A stretch of 22,889 nt of DNA from an uncultured Bacteroidales bacterium (lineage in GTDB: Bacteria > Bacteroidota > Bacteroidia > Bacteroidales > ML635J-15). The first letter of the stretch is position 1. Each line of letters opens with the position of its first letter. Positions 15,685 to 22,804 of this stretch are shown one piece after another. Location: NCBI GenBank assembly GCA_905233405.1, contig CAJOEG010000014.1, forward strand, positions 1 through 22,889, given 5' to 3'. The notes beneath the pieces were generated by a model. That model was not told where the DNA came from. It ran no database searches and was given only the letters and a program-made list of their open reading frames with translations. Position numbers and translations under genes: made by a program.

Positions 15685-15759
15685 GGCTGAGCTTGTCGAA
15701 GTCAAGGTGGCGAAAAGCATATAATGTGAATTAACCTTACCCTTCGACAGGCTCAGGGG
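15685..15759. repeat. REP-like inverted pair, copies 2 and 3
   Basis: GGCTGAGCTTGTCGAAG (15685-15701) and CCCTTCGACAGGCTCAGGGG (15740-15759) are inverted copies of the element at 254-272, separated by 38 bases. They can pair into one large stem, the typical layout of paired REP elements. They lie upstream of serA, beyond its promoter. Confidence 0.7.
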
Positions 15760-15771
15760 GCGGTTAAATGA

Positions 15772-15894
15772 AAGAGCCCTGAAAACATTGTTTTTAAAGT
15801 AATTCGGACTGTGATTGGCTGTCCGAATTATATGTCAGAGACCTTGGAAAAGGTTGGCGATGTGGTAGGAGATATGTTGCAATACGAGTTGTAA
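15772..15894 (+). other. Short open frame, possible gene remnant
   Basis: A 40-codon open frame ends in MSETLEKVGDVVGDMLQYEL (ATG at 15832, stop 15892-15894). The composition looks protein-like, but the frame is too short to classify. It could be the tail of a decayed gene or chance. It overlaps a perfect 10-bp inverted repeat. Confidence 0.2.
15800..15830. repeat. Perfect 10-bp inverted repeat (hairpin)
   Basis: TAATTCGGAC (15800-15809) and GTCCGAATTA (15821-15830) flank an 11-base loop. There is no T tract on either side, so it is not a standard terminator. It lies 75 bases beyond the stop of the minus-strand regulator gene. Confidence 0.55.
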
Positions 15895-15904
15895 TATGCT
15901 ATGC

Positions 15905-16477
15905 CTACTTTTTTTCTATGCTAGTCAGTCCGTCGCGCTTGCCGATGACGTATGCCGTTGGCATTTCTTTGTTATGTATAAGATTGTCGATGTAGAGCGG
16001 TTGCCCGACAATAAAAAAGCGGCAGCTAAATGTATCTCCTTCGCTCAGTTTCGTGTTTATGGCTTTGTCGATTATGAATTTGTATTTGCCTAGGTATTTT
16101 ATAGAACATTCCCTGTTTGGCATCCATTTCATTTCCAGTGTATCACCTATCGATAGATCGTCGGAGCAGATGTGCTTATTTTGCGTTAGGAAATCCGACT
16201 GGTCAGGATTTATCTCGGCAAGATGCTCTGTATATTCTTTCCAGCTTTTGTATCCTAGTGTTTTCGACAGAAGTTCCAAGGTGCATTGCCTTGTGTTGTC
16301 GGCACCATCGATGTATCCCCACAGCCGTTTGAGCGTAGAGGTGCTTATTGCGGTTCTTGTACGTTCCCATATTACGCCCGACAGGAATTCGAAGTCGGCA
16401 GGTGTGTTTATGTTGCGTTGCACAGACAGCTCAATGTCGCGGCGCAACTGTAGTATTTCGGGGCAATTCTTATTCAT
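15905..16477 (-). CDS. Putative DNA-binding regulator (LKRLWGY family)
   Basis: The 190-residue product has an N-terminal helical domain of about 85 residues. It contains ELSVQRNINTPADFEFLSGV, then ISTSTLKRLWGYID and CTLELLSKTLGYKSWKEY. The pattern 'ST-L-R-WGY ... TL..L...LGY.sW..' recurs in many Bacteroidetes proteins and looks like a helix-turn-helix unit, though I know of no characterised member. The C-terminal half (about 105-190) is beta-rich and could be a sensing domain. The start at 16477 is chosen because a promoter lies just upstream (16504-16535); the longer frame from 16534 would begin upstream of its own -7 box. The 10-bp repeats upstream of its promoter also occur upstream of the 717-residue protein gene. 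The function as a transcription regulator is inferred. Confidence 0.6.
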   Translation of the reverse strand: MNKNCPEILQLRRDIELSVQRNINTPADFEFLSGVIWERTRTAISTSTLKRLWGYIDGADNTRQCTLELLSKTLGYKSWKEYTEHLAEINPDQSDFLTQNKHICSDDLSIGDTLEMKWMPNRECSIKYLGKYKFIIDKAINTKLSEGDTFSCRFFIVGQPLYIDNLIHNKEMPTAYVIGKRDGLTSIEKK

Positions 16478-16503
16478 CGCATTCTTCGTTTTATTTTCGA
16501 TGG

Positions 16504-16535
16504 CAAAGTTATGGCATTGCATTGTTATGGACAAG
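16504..16535 (-). promoter_or_regulatory. Promoter of the regulator gene
   Basis: On the minus strand, CTTG (16535-16532), a 20-base spacer and TAACTTTG (16511-16504) lie 26 bases upstream of the ATG at 16477. Confidence 0.65.
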
Positions 16536-16536
16536 A

Positions 16537-16554
16537 TTCTTGTTGGTTCTTGTT
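16537..16554 (-). promoter_or_regulatory. Upstream element AACAAGAACC repeat, copy 1
   Basis: Read on the minus strand this is AACAAGAACCAACAAGAA, a 10-bp unit nearly twice. It ends 25 bases before the -7 box of the regulator gene. An identical 18-mer lies on the plus strand at 18271-18288. It may be an operator or activator site. Confidence 0.5.
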
Positions 16555-16577
16555 CGGGAAATAAGTTTGAGTAACAA

Positions 16578-16664
16578 TCTAACGGTCTTGCAGACTAACA
16601 GTCAGACTGCTCGACTGGTCTTCTGTTTGACATTAAGACAGGTCTTCTTTTAGCCTTTTAGCCC
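16578..16664. repeat. GTCTT-type repeat array, short copy (B1)
   Basis: This block begins with 26 bases (16578-16603) identical to 18102-18127. It continues with diverged units (GGTCTTCTGTTTGACATTAA and relatives) and ends in AGCCTTTTAGCCCCC, matching the end of the longer copy. Both copies have the same orientation. Confidence 0.7.
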
Positions 16665-16696
16665 CCTATATATCTCATTTGAATGCCTGCTTATTG

Positions 16697-16748
16697 AGGT
16701 AATAAAACAATTAGTAATATTTTTGTTAGTAATAATGTTATTAGCAAA
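16697..16748. repeat. 52-bp direct repeat, copy A1
   Basis: This copy is identical to 17954-18005 at 49 of 52 positions by my alignment, in the same orientation. It contains TTAGTAATA twice and the imperfect palindrome TTAGTAATAA/TTATTAGCAA. It lies just beyond the 3' end of the ATPase gene. Confidence 0.85.
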
Positions 16749-16786
16749 ATAAAGCCTTATTTTATAAGGGATTTGTGGAAACTATG

Positions 16787-17908
16787 CTATACATTTTTAT
16801 ATACCCATTTTGCGAATAGAGGGTCTGAAATTGCGTATGATTTTCCTTGCACTTCGATGAGTTCCCGTGCTTCCAATGACTTTCTCATGCTTGCAATATT
16901 TGCCGTTGAGGCGAGGTTGTATTCATCGATGACGCTTTTGGTCGAGAGGTCGGTGGTATGACCATCGGCAATTGCACGTATCATGCTTATTTGGTAGCTT
17001 GTGAGCGCGTCAATGTAGCTTTGGAAAAGGACGTGGTTCTGTCGCATAATTTCCTCTTTTGCAAGTTCGAAGCACTCGTCGGTGGCCGTATCGGTAGTAA
17101 AAGTCCATATCAGCCAGGCCATTTGCTGGACGTATGACGAGTTGTTTTCTACGTATTCGCACACCTTTTCGCAGAGTTCTGCAGGTATGTGCTTGCCTGT
17201 GGTTTCAAAGCGTTTCTGTATGTATTCCGTCCAGTACGAGACGGGAATCCTTTCGAGGAACATCAGGTCACCGAAACGGTAGAACGGAAAACTGCTCTTG
17301 CCGAACATTCCCATAAGTATGTGGCGCTTGCTTCCGAAAAGGCAATATGATGTGTGTTGCTGCAGCTGCCATACCGAGCGCAGTTTTTTCTGGAACGACA
17401 GCGAATAGCGGAAGTCGGCAATCTGCTGGAACTCGTCGATGCACACGACTATGCTGAATCCTTTTTCTACGGCTATGCGTTCGGGCAGGGTTAGCACATC
17501 CGCGGTGTATTTGTGGTTTATGGCTTCGAGCGAGAAGGATATTTCGCTTCCCGGGTCCGTGCTCATTGTCAGATGTGGAACCAGATTCGAGAGGAAGTGC
17601 TTTGCGTCGGTAATCCACTGCTCGACCTTGTTGCTCGTCTGCTTTATTATTTCGGTGGCGAAAAGCCTGTAGAAGTCGTCTTCGGTGCGGCAACTGAAGG
17701 CGTCCATCCTTACAACTTTCACTTTGTCGTTGTCGGCAAGCAGTTCGGCAACGCGGTTTACGAGCGAAGTCTTTCCCCATCGGCGCGGAGAAATTATCAT
17801 TGTGTTTATGCCGTGAGTGAAATTCATTCTCAAGCGTTCCGTTTCCTTTTCGCGGTCGGTGAAACAGTCGCCGTGGGTTGCTATTCCGTAGATGAAGGGA
17901 TTTTCCAT
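16787..17908 (-). CDS. AAA/STAND-like ATPase (archaeal ATPase_2 type)
   Basis: The 373-residue product starts MENPFIYGIATHGDCFTDRE, typical of the ATP-binding proteins of the PF01637-like group common in archaea and Bacteroidetes. It has Walker A SPRRWGKTSL (40-49, Lys46), Walker B VVCIDEFQQI (about 154-163, D158, E159) and a sensor-like GSKRH. A helical region follows, and a C-terminal winged helix (about 295-373) ends in YAISDPLFAKWVYKNV. Members are thought to be signal-transducing or mobile-element ATPases; the function is unknown. The start at 17908 follows a strong promoter (17933-17963), so the longer frame from 18004 is rejected. The gene sits between two 52-bp direct repeats and two GTCTT arrays, suggesting duplication or transfer of the cassette. 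No transposase is present. Confidence 0.82.
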   Translation of the reverse strand: MENPFIYGIATHGDCFTDREKETERLRMNFTHGINTMIISPRRWGKTSLVNRVAELLADNDKVKVVRMDAFSCRTEDDFYRLFATEIIKQTSNKVEQWITDAKHFLSNLVPHLTMSTDPGSEISFSLEAINHKYTADVLTLPERIAVEKGFSIVVCIDEFQQIADFRYSLSFQKKLRSVWQLQQHTSYCLFGSKRHILMGMFGKSSFPFYRFGDLMFLERIPVSYWTEYIQKRFETTGKHIPAELCEKVCEYVENNSSYVQQMAWLIWTFTTDTATDECFELAKEEIMRQNHVLFQSYIDALTSYQISMIRAIADGHTTDLSTKSVIDEYNLASTANIASMRKSLEARELIEVQGKSYAISDPLFAKWVYKNV

Positions 17909-17932
17909 ACCTGTAATTCTTTTGTGTCGCTG

Positions 17933-17963
17933 CAAAGATATGTATTTATTTTTAGGTAACAAA
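17933..17963 (-). promoter_or_regulatory. Promoter of the ATPase gene, overlapping repeat A2
   Basis: On the minus strand, TTTG (17963-17960), a 19-base spacer and TATCTTTG (17940-17933) match the consensus. The -33 box lies inside the 52-bp repeat A2, so anything binding A2 would affect this promoter. Confidence 0.8.
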
Positions 17964-18005
17964 ACAATTAGTAATAATTTTATTAGTAATAATGTTATTA
18001 GCAAA
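17954..18005. repeat. 52-bp direct repeat, copy A2
   Basis: This is the second copy of the repeat at 16697-16748, in the same orientation and 1257 bp away. It covers the -33 box and upstream region of the ATPase promoter and contains repeated TTAGTAATA-like half-sites. Confidence 0.85.
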
Positions 18006-18042
18006 GAGAAGGCTTGTGGAATATGGGTTTGACGGATTTTAT

Positions 18043-18229
18043 GGGGCGAAAAGTCTGAAAGGCGAAAAGGCTCGAAGTCTAACAGTCTTGCTGTCTTACA
18101 GTCTAACGGTCTTGCAGACTAACAGTCTTGTAGAACAGCAGTCAGACTGTTCGACAGGTCTTCTGCTTGACATCAAGACGGGTCTTCCGCTTGACAGCCC
18201 GACTGGTCTTCTGTTCGCCTTTTCGCCCC
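18043..18229. repeat. GTCTT-type repeat array with inverted ends, long copy (B2)
   Basis: The array is bounded by perfect inverted ends: GGGGCGAAAAG (18043-18053) with CTTTTCGCCCC (18219-18229), and nested GGCGAAAAGG (18061-18070) with CCTTTTCGCC (18218-18227). Inside are diverged units of about 24 bases starting GTCTT (18159, 18183, 18207) and several CAGTCTAAC-like units, with many local inversions (GTCTT/AAGAC). Plus-strand translation across it is repetitive and not considered a gene. Confidence 0.7.
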
Positions 18230-18270
18230 CGAAATCTCTATTGCAATGAAGTTCGTATATAATAGGTATA

Positions 18271-18288
18271 AACAAGAACCAACAAGAA
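18271..18288 (+). promoter_or_regulatory. Upstream element AACAAGAACC repeat, copy 2
   Basis: AACAAGAACC is repeated in tandem (18271-18280, 18281-18290). The first 18 bases are identical to the minus-strand element at 16554-16537. It ends 25 bases before the -7-like TTCCTTTG (18314-18321), the same spacing as at the regulator gene. Confidence 0.5.
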
Positions 18289-18313
18289 CCAACGATGTTT
18301 GATTTTTTTTATA

Positions 18314-18321
18314 TTCCTTTG
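18314..18321 (+). promoter_or_regulatory. Probable -7 box of the 717-residue protein gene
   Basis: TTCCTTTG differs from TAnnTTTG at one position and lies 64 bases before the ATG at 18386. There is no TTTG at -33, which fits a promoter that needs an activator. Confidence 0.4.
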
Positions 18322-18385
18322 CGGTGTGATTAGTTCAGCGAATGATGTTAAATAAAAGTAGTTATTAATTAAAATTATAGGAAAA

Positions 18386-20539
18386 ATGGTAACATTTAGA
18401 AAAAAGATTATCAGTCTCTTTATTATGTCCATATTTGTACTTTCTGGCGTAATAAATGCGCAACAAAGGACATTGCATAATGATTCTGAAACTTATACTT
18501 TTAAAACGCCTTATTCTAATAGATTGGAATGTACGGTAAAGAGACAATGGTACTATGATGAGAATGACAGAAAAGCACTGCAAGGGCCTCTGACTGTCAG
18601 CGGAAAATTCAGCAACTCGGACGTTTGGCAGGCTAATCGCTTCTCGCCTAAGATTTCTCGTACATTGTCACAAACATTTGATGCGTCAGGAAATTACAAG
18701 GATGGAAAGCGTGATGGGGCATTCAAGTACTCTGCATCTGAAAAATATATAATCAACGGTAAGTCAGCAGCGGCACGTTCGTGGACTGCCACACTGCAAT
18801 TTTCGGAAGGTCAGCCTAATGGGGCATGGACTATCTCTGAGCAAGGTAAAGGCGGATATGATGTGTGGGAGATACTGTCCAACAAGATAACAAAGACCGA
18901 AGATTACAAGTTGACTACTAGTGTAACTTTTAATAAGGGCAAAATCGTTAAGTATGCACTATCTGGATTCAAAAATGACTGCAATCTATCATTTGACACA
19001 CTTCAGCGCCCATCAGGACACATATTTTTGTCGGAGAAACGCTATAATTTAACCAATGGCGTAGTTACAAATATGGTTAGACGTCATGACGGAGATTCGG
19101 AAGCAGAACCCAATGAGGTGACTCTTGCCAACCGGATTGCGTCTGGAGAGTTAACAGAGGAAGAACTGGCGGAGTATGGCTATACTATTTACATATACAA
19201 AAAGTCAAACTATACAAGTGCACTTATAGAATATATGGGGCTAAGCTATGTGAACATTTCATACGGCTGGGATTCCGGTAGTGCAGAATTTGACTGGGAC
19301 GAGAAGGAACTTAATATAAAGATGCTTGAAAAGGTGAAGATTGCAACATACGAAGAGGTTGTCAAGTGGATTGAAAGTCAGAGGGGAGAAACCAAATATT
19401 CTGATGCTGAAGACGAACTTAAGACGAAAAAAGGAGGAACAATGTATATTAATAACAGCTCCCGTTTGATTAATAATAAGGTTTACAATGAGGCTATGGC
19501 TTATCTAAAGGTTAAAGTCGAGGAAGAACGTATCGCCATAGCAAAGAAAAAAGCGCAGGAATTTGCCGACAACAAAGAAAGATTTGAGAAAAATATAAAA
19601 GAGTATTCCGGTGTAGTCGCTGCAGGCAACGCGAAACCTGGAGACATAATAAACATGGAATTCTCTGATTATATCATAGAGAAAGAAACAGAAATAAAAG
19701 GTGCTACCTGTCATGTATGTGTCAAAAACAATAGACCGTGGGGGTATTCATCGTACACAATTCAGGTACCCAAAGAAGTCAATGGTGTTTATTATTCAAG
19801 TAGGTCATACGGGGATTACGTAAGAAAAACATTAAAGAGTACTCCCAAAGTAAAAAATGTTTGGGATACAATTTATGCTAAATACAATAGGATATGTAAA
19901 ATTGATAGTACTGTTATTGCACAACTATCCGATAAGAATTTCAAGAACGATCTCAAGATATTTAAGGAATATAGTGACAAAATCACGCCTAACGGATATG
20001 TCTTTGAGAATGATGCACAGAAATCTATGAAATCGTTGTCTGATTTGGAAGCAACAAGCATTAAATATCAGCAGTATGTAGAGAAGAAAAAACAATATTT
20101 GGCTACTAACAATGAATTCGCCAATAATCCAAATAAAGAGGACAAGAATATCTTGGCGGCATACGCAAAATACGATAAAGGAGTTGTTGTTGACCTCGTT
20201 CAATTTCCCGACATAAACACTGCATTGGAAAAAGTTCAGCAGAAACTTGATGCACAGGCTTCTGTAAAACAATTCATTGCACAAAGCAATACCATTCTCA
20301 GAAACAATGAACAGATTGCTTCTGTTAAAGAAGCAAAAAACATTGTCGGCATCTACAAAAACTATTTCAAGGGTTATAACGGAGAGTGGACTGGAAAAGA
20401 TGCAAACGAGAGAGCCGATGAACTCATTAATATCCAGACCAAGTTATTGTCCGTTCTCCAGAAAGCCGATATAAAAAGTGTGGATGAACAAGTAAAACAA
20501 TCAAAGTGTAAAGATATTCAGTGCGTGTTATCACGTTAA
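18386..20539 (+). CDS. Large exported protein with MORN-like repeats and coiled coil
   Basis: The 717-residue product has a signal peptide (about 1-25, cleaved before QQR) and no lipobox or T9SS sorting domain, so it is probably periplasmic. The first 200 residues contain MORN/YwqK-like units: GNYKDGKRDGAFKY (102-115) and FSEGQPNGAWTISE (139-152), with weaker ones before and after. A long charged helical stretch follows (about 375-425, EEERIAIAKKKAQEFADNKE), then a beta-rich section with two Cys (CHVC). The C-terminal third is mainly helical. I do not recognise the whole protein. A lipoprotein gene follows after 79 bases without a terminator, and a membrane kinase gene lies beyond, so a cell-envelope role is plausible. 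The shared upstream element suggests co-regulation with the regulator gene. Confidence 0.75.
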   Translation: MVTFRKKIISLFIMSIFVLSGVINAQQRTLHNDSETYTFKTPYSNRLECTVKRQWYYDENDRKALQGPLTVSGKFSNSDVWQANRFSPKISRTLSQTFDASGNYKDGKRDGAFKYSASEKYIINGKSAAARSWTATLQFSEGQPNGAWTISEQGKGGYDVWEILSNKITKTEDYKLTTSVTFNKGKIVKYALSGFKNDCNLSFDTLQRPSGHIFLSEKRYNLTNGVVTNMVRRHDGDSEAEPNEVTLANRIASGELTEEELAEYGYTIYIYKKSNYTSALIEYMGLSYVNISYGWDSGSAEFDWDEKELNIKMLEKVKIATYEEVVKWIESQRGETKYSDAEDELKTKKGGTMYINNSSRLINNKVYNEAMAYLKVKVEEERIAIAKKKAQEFADNKERFEKNIKEYSGVVAAGNAKPGDIINMEFSDYIIEKETEIKGATCHVCVKNNRPWGYSSYTIQVPKEVNGVYYSSRSYGDYVRKTLKSTPKVKNVWDTIYAKYNRICKIDSTVIAQLSDKNFKNDLKIFKEYSDKITPNGYVFENDAQKSMKSLSDLEATSIKYQQYVEKKKQYLATNNEFANNPNKEDKNILAAYAKYDKGVVVDLVQFPDINTALEKVQQKLDAQASVKQFIAQSNTILRNNEQIASVKEAKNIVGIYKNYFKGYNGEWTGKDANERADELINIQTKLLSVLQKADIKSVDEQVKQSKCKDIQCVLSR

Positions 20540-20618
20540 ATTAGTTACAGTCAAAAACAACTATTTGCTGTATGATAAGGATTAAATAACAATAGTATAA
20601 ATTTAAATTTTAAGTAAG

Positions 20619-21188
20619 ATGAAAAGAAGTTTTTTTATTGTGTTTGTAGTTGCTGTTGCTTTATTGACAGCCTGCAATGAGAGTAAAACAGAGAGGAAAA
20701 GGTCATCGAAAGATCGGCATGCAAAAGTTGAAGAAGTTGTGAGCGATGATTTTGTTCAAGCCGAAGCTGTTGAAGCAAGTGCTCCGAAGTCTGGTATAGA
20801 AGTTGAGAATGTAAAACTGCCTTCACAGTTGAAAGATAAGGTAGAGGTCGTTAAGGTCAGCAAGAAAGTTGGAAGTAGTAATTATCCAGAAGTTACTATT
20901 ACGTTTAAACTTTTAAGTACTGTCAATACGAAACCTTTATGTAGTAGTGGTGGACAAATGTGGATAATTGGTGTAGGTCAGGATGAAGATGGTGCAGATG
21001 TCGAGGAACTTCTGCCTGGTTACCGTGAGTGGAGATCTGGTGACAGTAGAGGTGATCAATTTAAAGGATTTTTGGAGAGCGATCCTGGCGAGACAATTAC
21101 ACTTTCGTTTACTGGAGACAAAAGTGCTAATGTGCGAGCAGATTTGGAAAAAGTTAAAAAGTTTAAGTTGAAACTAACAAAGCCGTAA
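20619..21188 (+). CDS. Lipoprotein, unknown function
   Basis: The 189-residue product has a short type II signal peptide with lipobox LLTAC (lipidated C19). A basic/acidic linker rich in Lys, Glu, Val and Ala (about 20-60) follows, then a compact domain (about 65-189). That domain resembles an Ig-like or C2-like beta sandwich (VTITFKLLSTVNTK, ETITLSFTGDKSANV) with a final amphipathic helix. I do not recognise a family. The gene follows the 717-residue exported protein gene in the same direction with no terminator between and no -7 box of its own, so the two are probably co-transcribed. A strong terminator follows. Confidence 0.75.
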   Translation: MKRSFFIVFVVAVALLTACNESKTERKRSSKDRHAKVEEVVSDDFVQAEAVEASAPKSGIEVENVKLPSQLKDKVEVVKVSKKVGSSNYPEVTITFKLLSTVNTKPLCSSGGQMWIIGVGQDEDGADVEELLPGYREWRSGDSRGDQFKGFLESDPGETITLSFTGDKSANVRADLEKVKKFKLKLTKP

Positions 21189-21234
21189 TTTATTAATTGG
21201 TTAGAATACTAATGGTTTAATTTATTTTATGTTG

Positions 21235-21262
21235 GTCGGCAGATTTTTCTGCCGACTTTTTT
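21235..21262 (+). terminator. Terminator after the lipoprotein gene
   Basis: A perfect 8-bp stem GTCGGCAG/CTGCCGAC with loop ATTTTT is followed by six T residues. Confidence 0.92.
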
Positions 21263-21299
21263 GTGCCCGTTAGTAGTTTTTTTCTTATGATATTTTATG

Positions 21300-21307
21300 T
21301 AATTTTG
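21300..21307 (+). promoter_or_regulatory. -7 box of the kinase gene
   Basis: TAATTTTG matches TAnnTTTG and lies 42 bases before the ATG at 21350. The -33 region (GTTT at 21276-21279) is a weak match. Confidence 0.5.
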
Positions 21308-21349
21308 CAGTTGCACTTCAAAAATGCATAAAAAATTGACATTGAATTT

Positions 21350-22708
21350 ATGGACCAGAGTTCGGATTCGGGATTTGTAAACAAGCCGATTGTCAGTGGC
21401 GGAACAGATGTGTTTGCCGATTATGTTGAAATGCCTTGCGGTGGTTTCAACAGGCTGTTCCGTGCGACGCGTTATGGCAAGTGGTTTGTGCTGAAGGGAT
21501 TGAAACCTAAATTTTCCTCGAATCCAATCTATCGCAACCTGCTTGACAAGGAGTTCGAACTTGGCATGATGCTCTCGCACCCCAACATTGTCACTTTTTA
21601 TGGCAAGGAGTATGATGCGGTTGTTGGCGACTGCATTGTAATGGAGTGCGTAGATGGCGTTACATTGTCAGATTTTCTCAAGACAAAACCATCTTCCAGC
21701 ATTGTAATGAAGGTGATTGAGGAGATTTTGTCGGCAATGTCGTATTTTCATGGGTTGCAGGTTATACACCGTGACATAAAACCGAGCAATATTCTTGTTA
21801 CGCGCAATGGCAACAATGTGAAAATCATTGATTTTGGCTTTTCAGATACCGATTCGCACGTCATCTTGAAGCAACCGGCTGGCACAGCCCGTTATGCTGC
21901 TCCTGAACAAGTTGAAGGAACTGTTGCACTTGACAATCGTGCTGATATTTATTCGTTTGGCGTGGTGCTGAAGGACATTGTTGCTGCGACAGGTTTCCGT
22001 GGCTGCTCGGCTGTGGTGCGCAAATGTACGCAGACCGACAGGAAAAAACGCTATGGAAGTGCGGCGGAGGTATTGACGGCAATAAAATCGCGACGAAAAA
22101 TGATGATAGTGTTGCCTGTGCTTGTTGTGCTACTAGTTATTGGTATGGGGACTGCCATTTTGTATTCTCATTGGAGAAATTCTGTCGCAGAAGATTTAAA
22201 CATTCCAAGTGCAGATACTGTGGTTGTTTCGCATGTTGATACGGTTGTTTTGAGTAGAGTGGAAGATGTTGACGGCAAGGTACCTGAGCAGAATGTCGTA
22301 GTAATGTCGCAGGCATATACAGAGTCTGAACAGAGACTTCTTGATGAAGTAAGGAATAGGATAGAGGCTTTGTATTTGTCATACAAGAAGGATATTGAAA
22401 ATTATGATGGGTATAGGGAATTCTTGAATTTGAAGCTTGCTTGTTTTTCTAAAGAAGCAATAAATATTGGACAGGAAATAGAAAAGAGGAGTATTCAAGA
22501 TGAAGATTTGTTCGCCTCTCAATTTGCCAATTATTATGGAAGCCTTAATTACAGGTACTATTCTAAGTTGGAAGAAATGTCGCAAAATATCCCATCGTTC
22601 CAAAATCAATATAATGATGGTGTTATTACAAAGGAGCAATATCTGGAGTTAAGTGACAAATATATTATGTATGCAGATTCGCTTCGTCAAATAGGTGCAT
22701 TGTATTAA
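21350..22708 (+). CDS. Membrane-anchored Hanks-type Ser/Thr protein kinase
   Basis: The 452-residue product has a complete eukaryotic-type kinase domain (about 25-247). It shows a degenerate glycine loop (PCGGFNRLFRA), the ATP-binding Lys49 (WFVLKGL) and a helix-C Glu near 68-70. The catalytic loop is HRDIKPSN (140-147, Asp142, Asn147), followed by DFG (161-163) and GTARYAAPEQ (178-187). One membrane helix (about 251-273) follows, then an extracytoplasmic region of about 180 residues with a Val/Asp/Ser linker and a helical domain, with no PASTA repeats. The likely role is phosphorylating cytoplasmic proteins in response to an envelope signal. The gene has its own promoter after a strong terminator, and a cognate phosphatase is not visible. 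All catalytic residues are intact. Confidence 0.93.
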   Translation: MDQSSDSGFVNKPIVSGGTDVFADYVEMPCGGFNRLFRATRYGKWFVLKGLKPKFSSNPIYRNLLDKEFELGMMLSHPNIVTFYGKEYDAVVGDCIVMECVDGVTLSDFLKTKPSSSIVMKVIEEILSAMSYFHGLQVIHRDIKPSNILVTRNGNNVKIIDFGFSDTDSHVILKQPAGTARYAAPEQVEGTVALDNRADIYSFGVVLKDIVAATGFRGCSAVVRKCTQTDRKKRYGSAAEVLTAIKSRRKMMIVLPVLVVLLVIGMGTAILYSHWRNSVAEDLNIPSADTVVVSHVDTVVLSRVEDVDGKVPEQNVVVMSQAYTESEQRLLDEVRNRIEALYLSYKKDIENYDGYREFLNLKLACFSKEAINIGQEIEKRSIQDEDLFASQFANYYGSLNYRYYSKLEEMSQNIPSFQNQYNDGVITKEQYLELSDKYIMYADSLRQIGALY

Positions 22709-22792
22709 AAATAAAGGCTATATGTTATATATTAACGTCAGTTCGAAATAAATAATTAGCTAAAAATCAAGTAGATAACGATATTTTTTTTG

Positions 22793-22800
22793 TATATTTG
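22793..22800 (+). promoter_or_regulatory. -7-like box near the right edge
   Basis: TATATTTG fits TAnnTTTG in a strongly AT-rich stretch. It lies just before coding-like sequence but has no clear -33 partner. Confidence 0.3.
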
Positions 22801-22804
22801 TAGT

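Noticed and set aside
15800..15830. Rho-independent terminator for the regulator gene
   Set aside because: The stem is perfect, but neither strand has a T tract after it.
16053..16574. 173-codon plus-strand frame opposite the regulator gene
   Set aside because: It is a shadow; the minus strand has a promoter and a recognisable Bacteroidetes protein pattern.
18043..18229. CRISPR-like array
   Set aside because: Units diverge from each other, lack constant-length spacers and have inverted ends; no cas gene is nearby.
17992..18249. 85-codon plus-strand frame through repeat B2
   Set aside because: Its translation only mirrors the DNA repeat (LTVLQTNS-like units) and it has no promoter or protein-like features.
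16531..18290. Complete insertion sequence or transposon around the ATPase gene
   Set aside because: There is no transposase or integrase. The outer 18-bp inverted copies are better explained as promoter elements because their spacing to two -7 boxes is identical.
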